Source of the DNA: Bacteroidota bacterium
Lineage (GTDB): Bacteria > Bacteroidota > Bacteroidia > Chitinophagales > Chitinophagaceae
Assembly (NCBI GenBank): GCA_024640225.1
Contig: JAHEFK010000013.1
Location: forward strand, 26,990-90,989
Reading direction: 5' to 3'
DNA length: 64,000 nt
The notes below the pieces were generated by a model, which saw nothing but the letters and a program-made list of their open reading frames with translations, was not told the DNA's origin and made no database searches. Both the position numbers and the translations under genes were made by a program. Below, one piece after another: positions 36,501-43,984 of the stretch. The stretch's first letter is position 1; each line of letters opens with the position of its first letter.

Positions 36501-36609
36501 CTTTAAATTTTGCTTCTACGTTGCGTACTACGAACGTGAATGATAATTGATACAGCGATATCAAAATTAGTGCCGCTGTAAAAAATTTAACCAACCCTTT
36601 TAACTGCAT
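33538..36609 (-). CDS. secDF: Fused SecD-SecF protein translocase subunit
   Basis: 1023-residue fusion of SecD and SecF, proton-driven accessory subunits that pull exported proteins through SecYEG. The SecD part starts with a membrane helix, then ELNLGLDLQGGMNVTLEV (the conserved GLDLQGG), a large periplasmic domain, and the helices with VLTIGMAVDTNVIIFERIKEE. The SecF part begins near residue 670 with FDYGVEFAGGRSYTIKF and has VLTVIGFSMNDTVIVFDRIRE and DTLSRTIMTSLTVFLTILILF. Fusion is normal in Bacteroidota; the length is at the upper end because of an Asp/Lys/Ala-rich insertion in the periplasmic part (roughly residues 270-330). Confidence 0.95.
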   Translation of the reverse strand: MQLKGLVKFFTAALILISLYQLSFTFVVRNVEAKFKAKAMQDAKLKNPGITGEALNTLAEARYSKISDSIQGESVVSMLFKKYTFQEAKEQELNLGLDLQGGMNVTLEVSLDELVRSMANNPTDLSLNQAIADANKAKANSQLDFVSLFGQAYMAKNPSAKMAYLFTKPSEKEITINSTNDQVIAKIRKESKDAIKRTYNVLLTRIDKFGVVNPNMNLDENKGIITVELAGIRNPERVRSFLQATAKLQFFEAYSNDEIINALQPANDALAAYLSGAKEEVKADTNAATVKANANDTASLATILGDKKSTTKDSAATKQADLAKKNPLLSVWMPNITQQGAINEGPVVGYVAKRDTAKLNEYLNLDVVKNKFPSNVRFIYGAENKKDAKNPKAPLFIYAIKTVAGTNDAKLEGDHIVDANDDFNQMNGQPEVSMSMDKTGTRIWKKMTGDNVGRFVTVVLDDRVYSAPRVNDEIGGGRTSISGSFTPEEAKDLANILKTGKLPAPARIVQEQVVGPTLGAESIAAGMNSIIISFVVIFILMMVYYSTGGIIANIALILNLLFTVGILSALHATLTMPGIAGLVLTIGMAVDTNVIIFERIKEELALGKSYELAVSEGYNRSYAPVFDGHITVLITSVILFIFGLGPVLGFATTQILGILLSLFCGILVSRLVTDMRMSKGKHFNYFTKLSSSIFKKAHFKFIEARKYAYVISIVVLIGGVASFFHGFDYGVEFAGGRSYTIKFDNKLEVAQVREHLNKYFGEYPIVKTIGTDKQLNITTAYKIKEQGVAVEKQVQAKLYEGLVKEGYLNASVTEEQFAASYIQSSQTVLPTISDDLKAGAIKATLFSLIAIFIYIFLRFRKWQYSLGTIIALLHDVCVTLAVFSFFRGKVPFALEIDQHFIAAVLTVIGFSMNDTVIVFDRIREYFRKSPKESKGSVINRAINDTLSRTIMTSLTVFLTILILFIFGGEVTRGFAFAMLIGVVTGTYSSIFVAAPVLVDMDKKDSLKNEVDRDAHIENLKAQA

Positions 36610-36652
36610 AAGTTGTCCTTGATAATGTAAAAAAATATTAAATTTGAGTTGA

Positions 36653-36660
36653 CAAAGATA
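36653..36660 (-). promoter_or_regulatory. Putative -7 box of secDF
   Basis: The minus strand reads TATCTTTG about 43 bases upstream of the secDF ATG. No TTTG at the -33 spacing. Confidence 0.45.
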
Positions 36661-36789
36661 ATATTTTAATGCAAAAAATAAAGACTTCCTAAAAAAGCTT
36701 AGATTTTAATTTTTTTTTCTAACTTGTGAGGGATTTTATGGCAACTTGGAAGAGTTGCTTAGAAACCGTATTTGAATCAATAAACTATT

Positions 36790-39700
36790 ATGACCAAGAA
36801 ACTACTTTTGTTTACGTTCAGTATCGTATTGACCGCATTGAACTTATTTGCACAAAGACAACCAATTTGTGGATTTGACCATGCGCACAATCAATTATTA
36901 CAGCAATCTGCTAGCTATGCCTATAATGTTAACGACTTTAACATTAAATGGGCAGCCCAACAAAAGCTGGCCGAACAAGCTCGTTTTTTGATTACTGGAA
37001 CTGATACTGTTTATGAAATCCCAGTAGTGGTGCATGTTATTTATGATACCAACCCTACCATTGGCTCCGTTTACAATCCTTCCGATGCTCAAATCAATAG
37101 TATGATTGCGTATTTGAATGCAACCTATGCTGCGCAATGGTCTGCTTATCCAGATACTAATAATGGAGGCGTTCGCGTACCTATGAAATTTGTATTAGCT
37201 AAACGCGATCCCAACTGCGGACCAACCACTGGTATTAATCGCGTAAGTGGGGCAAGCGTTGCTGGTTATTCTAGTGATGGTATTAAACATAATGGCACTG
37301 TTGGCGCAGATGAAGCAACAATCAAAAACTTGAGTATTTGGCCCAATACCGACTATTATAACATTTGGATTGTTAATAAAATTGACAGCAAAGATGGTAT
37401 TACAGGCTCAGGCTCATTCGTTGCAGGATACGCTTATATGGCAGGCACTCCAGCGCCTTTAGATGGCACTATCATGTTGGCATCTCAAGCAGTTGCCGGT
37501 TCCATTACCCTACCTCATGAAATTGGTCATGCTTTTAACTTATATCATACGTTCCAAGGATCTGTAGGAACTACCTGCGCTACCAATACACCAAATTGTA
37601 ATTTTTCTGGAGATTTCGTTTGCGATACTGATCCTGTTTTGCAAACTAATTTCAATTGTCCTTTAACTACAGACATTAATACATGTACGAATGCGCCTTA
37701 TGGATATTTAGCACATAATTTCATGGACTATTCTAATTGTCAAGATCGATTTACAGCTGGACAAAGAACTCGTATGAGAGCCGCATTGTTAGGTAGTCGA
37801 CTTACCTTAGCAATGTCTACAGGTGCAGTAGCTCCTCCGCCATCCTTATTGGTGGCTTCTAATTGTACTCCAACAATAAACCCTGCTAATGTTGCCAATA
37901 CCTACAACGGTGGCATCACAAGGGTTCGTGTTATCAACGCTTCCAATGTATCTTTAATCGATAATACAACAGGTACATATAGTGGTGATGGGTCTAAAGT
38001 TTATTTAGATAAAACCTGTTCGCAATCTGCAATAATTACACCTGGGGCAACCTACACTATTCGTTTGAATAATACTTCTAGAGCGAGTCAAAAAGCGAAA
38101 GTTTATATTGACTATAATAACGATGGAATTTTCAACCCTGCAGCTTACCCTGCTGGAGAGTTAATAACATCCGGTGTAGCTCCTAATAATCCAAACCAAA
38201 GCTATGCATTCCCCTATGTTGCACCTACAACTGGAATCACATTCTGTACGCCATTAAGAATGCGTTGTATCATGGATACTTCTTCTAATATTGGCCCTTG
38301 CAGTCAGTTAGAAGTTGGTCAAGCAGAAGATTATGCGCTTACATTCAAACCAACAGATACGGGAGCATACATCAATACCACGCTCACAGCAGGTACCATG
38401 CCAGATTGTGCAAATACCCCACTTACCTTCACTACTACTAAAGGTTCTTCCTTAACTACCGTAACTTACAAATGGTACAAAAACAATGTAGTGATAGCAG
38501 GTGCTACTAGTAACGTGCTTACTACAGCTAATTTAAATAATTTAGATACCATTACTTGTAGAGTGTTTTTCACTAGTTTCTGCGGTGCGGATAGTTTAAC
38601 ATCAACGCCAATTACTATTTTACGACTCCCAACCAATGTTCCAAGTATCTCAATAGCTATTACGGCTGGCACCAATCCTTCGTGTGCGGGACAACCAATT
38701 ACTTTTAAAGCAGCAACAACTAATGGTGGAACTGCACCGGTATATACATGGATGGTTAATGGAATTATTGTGGGCAGCAATGTAGATACCTTTTACTCAA
38801 CTAGCTTATTGAATAATGATGCTGTCACTTGTACTTTATTATCAAACGCAAGTTGCGCAATTCCAGCAACGGCAACCTCTAGCCAAATCAAAATTTTATT
38901 TAGCCCAATTGTTCCTACCGTAACGCTAGCATTAACTAGCGGAACGAATCCTGCATGCGCGGTTAAGTCTGTCACCTTAAGTGCTAATCCATTATTTGGT
39001 GGAGCAACCCCACAATATGCTTGGTATCAAAATGGAATTTTGGTTAGTGGCGCAACTGGTTCAACTTTTTCAACGATTGTTAATACTGCACCTACAACCT
39101 TAAAATGCATTATGACATCAAATCATTTCTGCGCTATGAACGTAACCGCAAAAGATTCTATGTTATTCACCATTCGTCCGGCTGATCCGTCTAGTATTTC
39201 CATGTCATTAACGACAGGTAATAATCCTTCTTGTCAAGATTCATTATTGGAATTTACAGGTACATATGTGATGGGTGCTAACCCAATCTTATCTTGGTTA
39301 GTAAATGGTACAACAATTGCAACGGGTAATGCTATCTACAGCTCAACAAGCTTATTGAATAATGATGTAGTTAACTTTAGAGTTATTGCTACGGATGGTG
39401 GTTGCTATGCATCAGATACCTTAACAAGTGTTGGATTTTTAGTATTACGTACTAATTTACCAACCACACCATTTATATCTTTCATTGGTAATATTTTGTC
39501 TGCTAATATTCCAGGACCTTTACAATGGTACGGACCAAATGGATTAATCCCTGGTGCTACAGGTCAAACTTACAAACCAATGGTGCAAGGCTTATATTAT
39601 GCCATAAACACCAATGGTGCTTGCCAATCTAAAAAATCAAACATACTAAGCGTTTCCCTTTTAGATATTGCAACCATTAACAAAGCTGCTTGGACGCTTT

Positions 39701-39924
39701 ATCCAAATCCAAGTAACCAATTGGTAACCCTTACTTGGAACGAATCAACTTCAGCAAGCGTAGCAGTTACCAATTATATGGGACAAGAAATTATGCGTAA
39801 AAATGTTACAAATGCAACTGCAACTTCTTTTGATTTTGCAGCTTATGCAAACGGCAACTATTTTATTATTGTAACAGATGCAGAAGGAAATAGCCAGGCG
39901 CAACCCGTGACTATTATCAAATAA
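36790..39924 (+). CDS. Secreted M43 (pappalysin-type) metalloprotease with Ig-like repeats and T9SS sorting signal
   Basis: 1044 residues. Signal peptide MTKKLLLFTFSIVLTALNLFAQ, then the metzincin catalytic domain with HEIGHAFNLYH (His243, His247, His253) and the Met-turn region NFMDYSNC, which together with the Cys pattern indicate peptidase family M43. Next is a GEVED-type domain (about residues 355-525, ending EVGQAEDYALTF). Four tandem Ig-like repeats of about 85 residues follow, each opening with a TxGxxPxC segment and containing a YxWxxNG core. The C-terminus LYPNPSNQLVTLTW is a T9SS type A sorting domain, so the protein is sent to the cell surface or medium. Likely role: extracellular proteolysis. 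Ends at a shared terminator. Confidence 0.9.
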   Translation: MTKKLLLFTFSIVLTALNLFAQRQPICGFDHAHNQLLQQSASYAYNVNDFNIKWAAQQKLAEQARFLITGTDTVYEIPVVVHVIYDTNPTIGSVYNPSDAQINSMIAYLNATYAAQWSAYPDTNNGGVRVPMKFVLAKRDPNCGPTTGINRVSGASVAGYSSDGIKHNGTVGADEATIKNLSIWPNTDYYNIWIVNKIDSKDGITGSGSFVAGYAYMAGTPAPLDGTIMLASQAVAGSITLPHEIGHAFNLYHTFQGSVGTTCATNTPNCNFSGDFVCDTDPVLQTNFNCPLTTDINTCTNAPYGYLAHNFMDYSNCQDRFTAGQRTRMRAALLGSRLTLAMSTGAVAPPPSLLVASNCTPTINPANVANTYNGGITRVRVINASNVSLIDNTTGTYSGDGSKVYLDKTCSQSAIITPGATYTIRLNNTSRASQKAKVYIDYNNDGIFNPAAYPAGELITSGVAPNNPNQSYAFPYVAPTTGITFCTPLRMRCIMDTSSNIGPCSQLEVGQAEDYALTFKPTDTGAYINTTLTAGTMPDCANTPLTFTTTKGSSLTTVTYKWYKNNVVIAGATSNVLTTANLNNLDTITCRVFFTSFCGADSLTSTPITILRLPTNVPSISIAITAGTNPSCAGQPITFKAATTNGGTAPVYTWMVNGIIVGSNVDTFYSTSLLNNDAVTCTLLSNASCAIPATATSSQIKILFSPIVPTVTLALTSGTNPACAVKSVTLSANPLFGGATPQYAWYQNGILVSGATGSTFSTIVNTAPTTLKCIMTSNHFCAMNVTAKDSMLFTIRPADPSSISMSLTTGNNPSCQDSLLEFTGTYVMGANPILSWLVNGTTIATGNAIYSSTSLLNNDVVNFRVIATDGGCYASDTLTSVGFLVLRTNLPTTPFISFIGNILSANIPGPLQWYGPNGLIPGATGQTYKPMVQGLYYAINTNGACQSKKSNILSVSLLDIATINKAAWTLYPNPSNQLVTLTWNESTSASVAVTNYMGQEIMRKNVTNATATSFDFAAYANGNYFIIVTDAEGNSQAQPVTIIK

Positions 39925-39942
39925 TATAAAAATACAAAGCAT

Positions 39943-39974
39943 AAAAAAAGGCATCGAAATCGATGCCTTTTTTT
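39943..39974. terminator. Bidirectional terminator between the M43 protease gene and ribE
   Basis: Stem GGCATCG / CGATGCC (39950-39967, AAAT loop) with A-run and T-run flanks; the right flank overlaps the ribE stop codon. Confidence 0.88.
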
Positions 39975-40563
39975 ATGCTTCTAATTGCATTTTACGCAAA
40001 AAGTATTTACCTAAAATGTCAAATTCTAAATTTACATTTTGTCCAATTTGTAAGGTATTAAAATTTGTATGATCAAACGTATAAGGGATTATGGTAACGC
40101 TAAACGTTGAACGTTCTACATTAAATACGGTAAGGCTAACTCCATTGATGGCAATAGACCCCTTCTCAATAAGTAAGGCAGCAAATGCAGGGTCAAATTC
40201 AAAATCAAACAACCAACTTCCGTCTCTAAATGCTATGTTCGTACAATTTGCAATCGTATCAACATGTCCTTGAACAAAATGACCATCTAATCCATCGCCT
40301 ATTTTTAATGCCCGTTCTAAATTAATAACATCCCCTACTCGCCATGCAGCGATTGTAGTTTTCTTAATCGTTTCTTCTACAGCTGTCACTTTAAAGACCA
40401 TATCATTAATAGCCACTACAGTAAGACAAATGCCATTGTGAGCAATAGAATTATCTATCGAAAATGATTTAGTTAAGGGCGATGAAACCCATAAATGTAT
40501 GGAAGTTCCATCGTGCTTAATATCCACAATACTTCCTAATTCTTTTATAATTCCTGTAAACAT
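39973..40563 (-). CDS. ribE: Riboflavin synthase alpha chain
   Basis: 196 residues, dismutates two 6,7-dimethyl-8-ribityllumazines to riboflavin. It begins with the invariant MFTGII and contains two homologous lumazine-binding barrels: the first with SIAHNGICLTVVAI, the second with GSIAINGVSLTVFNV, plus GHFVQGHVDTIA between them. Length is normal. It starts 1 base after the stop codon of the upstream lipoprotein gene, so the two genes are co-transcribed. Some databases call this gene ribC. Confidence 0.95.
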   Translation of the reverse strand: MFTGIIKELGSIVDIKHDGTSIHLWVSSPLTKSFSIDNSIAHNGICLTVVAINDMVFKVTAVEETIKKTTIAAWRVGDVINLERALKIGDGLDGHFVQGHVDTIANCTNIAFRDGSWLFDFEFDPAFAALLIEKGSIAINGVSLTVFNVERSTFSVTIIPYTFDHTNFNTLQIGQNVNLEFDILGKYFLRKMQLEA

Positions 40564-40564
40564 A

Positions 40565-41113
40565 TTATTGTTTTATAGCACTCCCTTTATGAAAATAAAT
40601 ACCGGTAGCTGTTTTTAATTTCCAATTGATTTTTAAACGTAAGGTATCAGAAAGGTATTTGAAACAAGTACCATTTACAGTGTCTAGCACATTTGACAAT
40701 AATTGACCTGGAATATTTTGTAATGAATCGAGGCTTCCATTTCCATTTTTTAAAACCGATACAAAAAGATAATCCACTGCAGTTGTAAATCCAAGTATGA
40801 CAACTCTATCCATTTTTTGTTTGTAAATATGCAATAAAACTTGATTAGTATCTATCAGCACATTAGCAATTGAATATATTGAATCATGAAATAGATAGGT
40901 GCCTAGGTATAAATCTGCAGGATAGACACAAGTGCTATTGTCCGGGAGACCGGGAAAACCCCAATTATAGTTAACGGCAAAAGGGTCATTGCAATACTTT
41001 TGGGTCAAGCGGGGATCGCTTGGCGATTGGGTATCTGTCCATTTAGTACAGGCGATAAAGCTTGATAAACAAACGATTACAATAAAAAAAAGGACTCTAG
41101 ACTTAATTGGCAT
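40565..41113 (-). CDS. Small putative lipoprotein with a DP-A-NY cysteine motif
   Basis: 182 residues, no recognised family. The N-terminus is a lipoprotein signal (VCLSSFIACTKW, lipid-modified Cys22). Right after it, YCNDPFAVNYNWGFPG and NSTCVYP resemble the CxDPxAxNYNP...DGSCxY motif found in many secreted Bacteroidota proteins. The remainder is beta-rich. It lies 1 base upstream of ribE, yet no link with riboflavin metabolism is visible. It is divergent from rpsU. Confidence 0.65.
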   Translation of the reverse strand: MPIKSRVLFFIVIVCLSSFIACTKWTDTQSPSDPRLTQKYCNDPFAVNYNWGFPGLPDNSTCVYPADLYLGTYLFHDSIYSIANVLIDTNQVLLHIYKQKMDRVVILGFTTAVDYLFVSVLKNGNGSLDSLQNIPGQLLSNVLDTVNGTCFKYLSDTLRLKINWKLKTATGIYFHKGSAIKQ

Positions 41114-41156
41114 ACTTTAAATACTACCTACAAATGTATTATTTTATTTAAAAAAG

Positions 41157-41187
41157 TTTGGAATTACTTTTAAAATAATTATCTTTG
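41157..41187 (+). promoter_or_regulatory. rpsU: Promoter of rpsU (TTTG - 19 bp - TATCTTTG)
   Basis: TTTG at 41157-41160 and TATCTTTG at 41180-41187 with a 19-base spacer. The same boxes and spacing occur at tRNA-Val. The transcript leader would be about 30 bases. Confidence 0.8.
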
Positions 41188-41208
41188 CAGTCCTCAAATT
41201 AACCTAAA

Positions 41209-41216
41209 AAGGGGGT
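41209..41216 (+). promoter_or_regulatory. rpsU: Extended Shine-Dalgarno sequence of rpsU
   Basis: AAGGGGGT can pair over eight consecutive positions with the 16S rRNA tail (one G-U pair) and ends 7 bases before the ATG. In this window almost no other gene has such a site. In Flavobacterium johnsoniae the anti-Shine-Dalgarno is hidden on the ribosome with help of bS21, and rpsU itself carries a strong site, which allows autoregulation; the same logic is inferred here. Confidence 0.7.
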
Positions 41217-41223
41217 ATACACT

Positions 41224-41421
41224 ATGTTAATCATTGACACAAAAGACTGCGAAAACATTGACAAGGCATTAAAAAAATACAAAAAGAAGTATGAAAAATC
41301 TCGTACTTTATTACAATTACGCGACCGCCAATCGTATACTAAAAAATCTGTACGTCGTCGTACAGAGGTTTTAAAAGCGGTTTATCGCCAACAAATCCTT
41401 TCTGGTAAAATAGAAGATTAG
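41224..41421 (+). CDS. rpsU: 30S ribosomal protein bS21
   Basis: 65-residue basic protein of the small subunit platform. The sequence has the bS21 pattern NIDKALKKYKKKYEK, then LLQLRDRQSYTKKSVRRR, a Lys/Arg-rich helix. Length matches the Bacteroidota form. It sits first in a group with a tyrosine recombinase and a hibernation factor gene. Its strong promoter and unusual Shine-Dalgarno are listed separately. Confidence 0.95.
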   Translation: MLIIDTKDCENIDKALKKYKKKYEKSRTLLQLRDRQSYTKKSVRRRTEVLKAVYRQQILSGKIED

Positions 41422-41485
41422 TTTTAACAAAAAATACTTTTATCCGTTAGTGTAATATCCTATATTTACACTAACGGATATTTTT

Positions 41486-42376
41486 ATGGGTACCTCCTAC
41501 GTTAGTACATTCCTACAATACCTCAAATACGAGAAACGTTACTCGCCTCTCACTAGCCTTGCTTATGAAAAAAATCTCCGTGATTTCTTTGCGTATTTAT
41601 TAACCACCTATGCTATTGAAGATATAAAGCAAATAAAACATCTTCACATACGATCTTGGTTAGCTAGCTTGAAAGAAGCAAAACAAACAGCTACAACCAT
41701 CAACAGAAAGCAATCGGTTTTACGTTCCTTTTTTAAATATGCACAAACGCAGAATTGGATCTTAACGAATCCAATAAGCACCCTTAGATCCTTACGAACA
41801 CCTGAGCGCATACCCAATTTTCTGAAAGACGAAGAAACCGAATTCTTATTTGAAGAACTTATTTTTGGAGAGGGATTCAAAGGGTTTACAGACCGTCTTA
41901 TACTTGAACTACTATACCAAACCGGTATGCGTAGAGCAGAATTATTAGCATTAAAAGAACAACAAATAGAATGGAGTTTGCATCATGTAAGAGTAATTGG
42001 GAAAGGAAACAAAGAGCGGTTAATTCCAATTAGCAAACATTTAGAATCACAAATGCAAGCATATATCAACGAGAAAAAACGTCTTTTTGAAAATCCAAAC
42101 ACCTCTTTTTTTATTCTGGAGAATGGCCAAAATTTATATGCCGGCTATGTATATAGACTAGTAAAGAAACACTTAAGTGCCACTACTAGCTTAAAGAAAA
42201 AGAGCCCACATGTGATGCGACATACTTTTGCCACTCAATTACTTAATAATGGCGCTAATCTACAAGCCATAAAAGATTTATTGGGACACAGCAGCTTAGC
42301 ATCTACACAGATATATACCCATAATCATATTTCAAAGCTTAAAGACATACATAAAAAAAATCACCCTAGAGGATAA
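41486..42376 (+). CDS. Tyrosine recombinase XerC/XerD family
   Basis: 296 residues: an N-terminal SAM-like core-binding domain (FLQYLKYEKRYSPLTSLAYEKNL) and a C-terminal catalytic domain. The catalytic residues are all present: Arg in YQTGMRRAELLAL, Lys in VIGKGNKERLIPI, His-x-x-Arg in HVMRHTFATQLL, His in LLGHSSL and the nucleophile Tyr in QIYTH. It is likely a chromosome-dimer-resolving XerC/D rather than a mobile integrase, because it lies between rpsU and hpf, a stable arrangement in Bacteroidota, and no att sites or phage genes are near. Confidence 0.9.
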   Translation: MGTSYVSTFLQYLKYEKRYSPLTSLAYEKNLRDFFAYLLTTYAIEDIKQIKHLHIRSWLASLKEAKQTATTINRKQSVLRSFFKYAQTQNWILTNPISTLRSLRTPERIPNFLKDEETEFLFEELIFGEGFKGFTDRLILELLYQTGMRRAELLALKEQQIEWSLHHVRVIGKGNKERLIPISKHLESQMQAYINEKKRLFENPNTSFFILENGQNLYAGYVYRLVKKHLSATTSLKKKSPHVMRHTFATQLLNNGANLQAIKDLLGHSSLASTQIYTHNHISKLKDIHKKNHPRG

Positions 42377-42405
42377 GTTCTTTTTTCACCCTTAAATTTT
42401 AGATT

Positions 42406-42705
42406 ATGACAACGCAAATTAGAAGCATTCATTTCGACGCAGATCAAAAATTACTAGAGCATGTCAATAAGAAAATTGAAAAAATGAAAACCTTTCATGA
42501 TAACATTATCGAAGTAGAGGTTTTTCTTAAGTTAGACAATATTGCACATCATATTAAGGATAAAGTTGTAGAAATAAAGGCGCATATTCCCAAACACACG
42601 CTATTTATTAAAGAAGAATCAAAAACATTTGAAGAAAGTTGCGAAGCTGCTTTTGATGCAATGTTTCAGCAACTAAAAAAAGCAAAAGATAAAGCGCTAT
42701 TATAA
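42406..42705 (+). CDS. hpf: Ribosome hibernation promoting factor, short form
   Basis: 99 residues of the HPF/RaiA family, which binds the 30S A and P sites and stabilises idle ribosomes. Pattern: IRSIHFDADQKLLEHVNKKIEKMKTF, then the EVEVFLKLDN strand, then VVEIKAHIPKH, then FEESCEAAFDAMFQQLKKAKDK. No C-terminal dimerisation domain, so it is the short type. It starts 29 bases after the recombinase gene. A 14-bp hairpin follows. Confidence 0.9.
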   Translation: MTTQIRSIHFDADQKLLEHVNKKIEKMKTFHDNIIEVEVFLKLDNIAHHIKDKVVEIKAHIPKHTLFIKEESKTFEESCEAAFDAMFQQLKKAKDKALL

Positions 42706-42726
42706 AAATTTTAATCCATGCTCATT

Positions 42727-42761
42727 TTTTTTAGCGAAGCGGTAATAGCTTCGCTAAAAAA
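42727..42761. other. Perfect 14-bp hairpin after hpf
   Basis: TTTTTTAGCGAAGC (42727-42740) and GCTTCGCTAAAAAA (42748-42761) are exact inverted copies with a 7-base loop. The T-run is on the 5' arm and the A-run on the 3' arm, opposite to every other terminator here, so it lacks a U-tail outside the stem in either direction. It may be a processing or stability element. Confidence 0.6.
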
Positions 42762-42790
42762 TATTATATTGCATAATCAAACCATTTATT

Positions 42791-43909
42791 ATGAATTCAC
42801 CTTTTAAGCCTTTTTTGCTCTTATTAGCATTTAGCTTGTTATTGCTTTCTTGCGATAAAAACATGAGTGCAGATTCGGCCTTGCCGCTGGTAAAAACACC
42901 GAGTGTCTTTATTGGATCACAAAATGCTGTATTATATGCATTAGACCCTCAAACAGGTGAAAAAAGATGGGAATTCAATGTGGGTGCTAATATACAAGGC
43001 AGCCCTTGCTTATATAATGATTGGGTATTTGTTGTGTCTGAAATGGGACAATTATTCAAATTGAATGCCTTTACAGGAGTAAAATTACATGTTTATAGTT
43101 TTACATCACAAATATTATCAACCCCAATGATTAAAGACGGCTTCCTATACATTGGAAGTGGCGATGGCAATCTATACTGTATTGATGTGCAGGCTGATGC
43201 AATAAAATGGACGTATCCAACGAGCGGCGCTGTTCACTCCTCTCCAACGGTTTACAACAATTTAGTTATTGTTGGTAGCTATGATGCCAAAGTACACGCT
43301 GTAGATAAAAATACGGGGGCTGGTGTTTGGACGTGTAGCACATCTGGGCCAGTTTATTCTTCTCCAACCGCAAAAGGCAATTTTGTTTATGTAGGTTGCG
43401 CAGATGGTCGATTATACGCTATTGATATCCTAAGCGGAACAAACATTTGGACGTATCAAACGGGAAGTGAAATTCAAAGTTCGCCTATTTGTTACAGTGG
43501 TAATGTTATTTTTGGCAGCAATGATCAAAAAATTCATTGTCTAGATTCTGCATCTGGTAAAAAACGATGGGCAGTGCAAACAACAGATAGAATTGTATCT
43601 TCTCCATATGCTTGCAATCAAGTTATTTATGTGGGTGCTTACGACTACAACCTGTATGCTTTGAGAATTATTGACGGTTCGGTAAAATGGAAATTTAAAA
43701 CTAATGGGTTAATAAAATCTTCCCCTGTTATTTATCAAAACAAAGTGTACTTTGGCAGTTACGATAAATACCTATATGCATTAGATACCGCTAAGGGAGC
43801 GCTTATGTGGAAGCAAAATATTAATGGACTTATCGAATGCTCGCCAGTTGTTAATGGTCTTGATGGCGGCAACTATAATTCATCTATTAGTGGATCCTCT
43901 AAAGAATAA
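42791..43909 (+). CDS. PQQ-type beta-propeller lipoprotein (BamB-like)
   Basis: 372 residues. Lipoprotein signal ending in LLLLSCDKN (Cys21), then tandem propeller blades of about 40 residues, each with a pattern like VFIGSQNAVLYALDPQTGEKRWEF, VIVGSYDAKVHAVDKNTGAGVWTC and VYFGSYDKYLYALDTAKGALMWK. About seven to eight blades can be counted. The fold is that of PQQ dehydrogenases and of BamB, but no catalytic or PQQ-binding residues can be recognised, so it is more likely a scaffold or surface-binding protein. It stands alone between the hpf hairpin and a terminator. Confidence 0.82.
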   Translation: MNSPFKPFLLLLAFSLLLLSCDKNMSADSALPLVKTPSVFIGSQNAVLYALDPQTGEKRWEFNVGANIQGSPCLYNDWVFVVSEMGQLFKLNAFTGVKLHVYSFTSQILSTPMIKDGFLYIGSGDGNLYCIDVQADAIKWTYPTSGAVHSSPTVYNNLVIVGSYDAKVHAVDKNTGAGVWTCSTSGPVYSSPTAKGNFVYVGCADGRLYAIDILSGTNIWTYQTGSEIQSSPICYSGNVIFGSNDQKIHCLDSASGKKRWAVQTTDRIVSSPYACNQVIYVGAYDYNLYALRIIDGSVKWKFKTNGLIKSSPVIYQNKVYFGSYDKYLYALDTAKGALMWKQNINGLIECSPVVNGLDGGNYNSSISGSSKE

Positions 43910-43924
43910 TAAGATCTTTAAACA

Positions 43925-43957
43925 TAAAAAAAGCGTCCAAATTGGACGCTTTTTTTA
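43925..43957. terminator. Bidirectional terminator between the propeller gene and etfA
   Basis: Stem AGCGTCCAA / TTGGACGCT (43932-43950) flanked by A7 and T7 runs. Confidence 0.9.
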
Positions 43958-43984
43958 TAGACACTTTTAAGAGTACACTTAAAA

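Noticed and set aside
41486..42376. Tyrosine recombinase as a sign of an integrated element
   Set aside because: It lies in the conserved rpsU-xer-hpf group, has no att repeats, cargo genes or composition shift, and fits chromosomal XerC/D.
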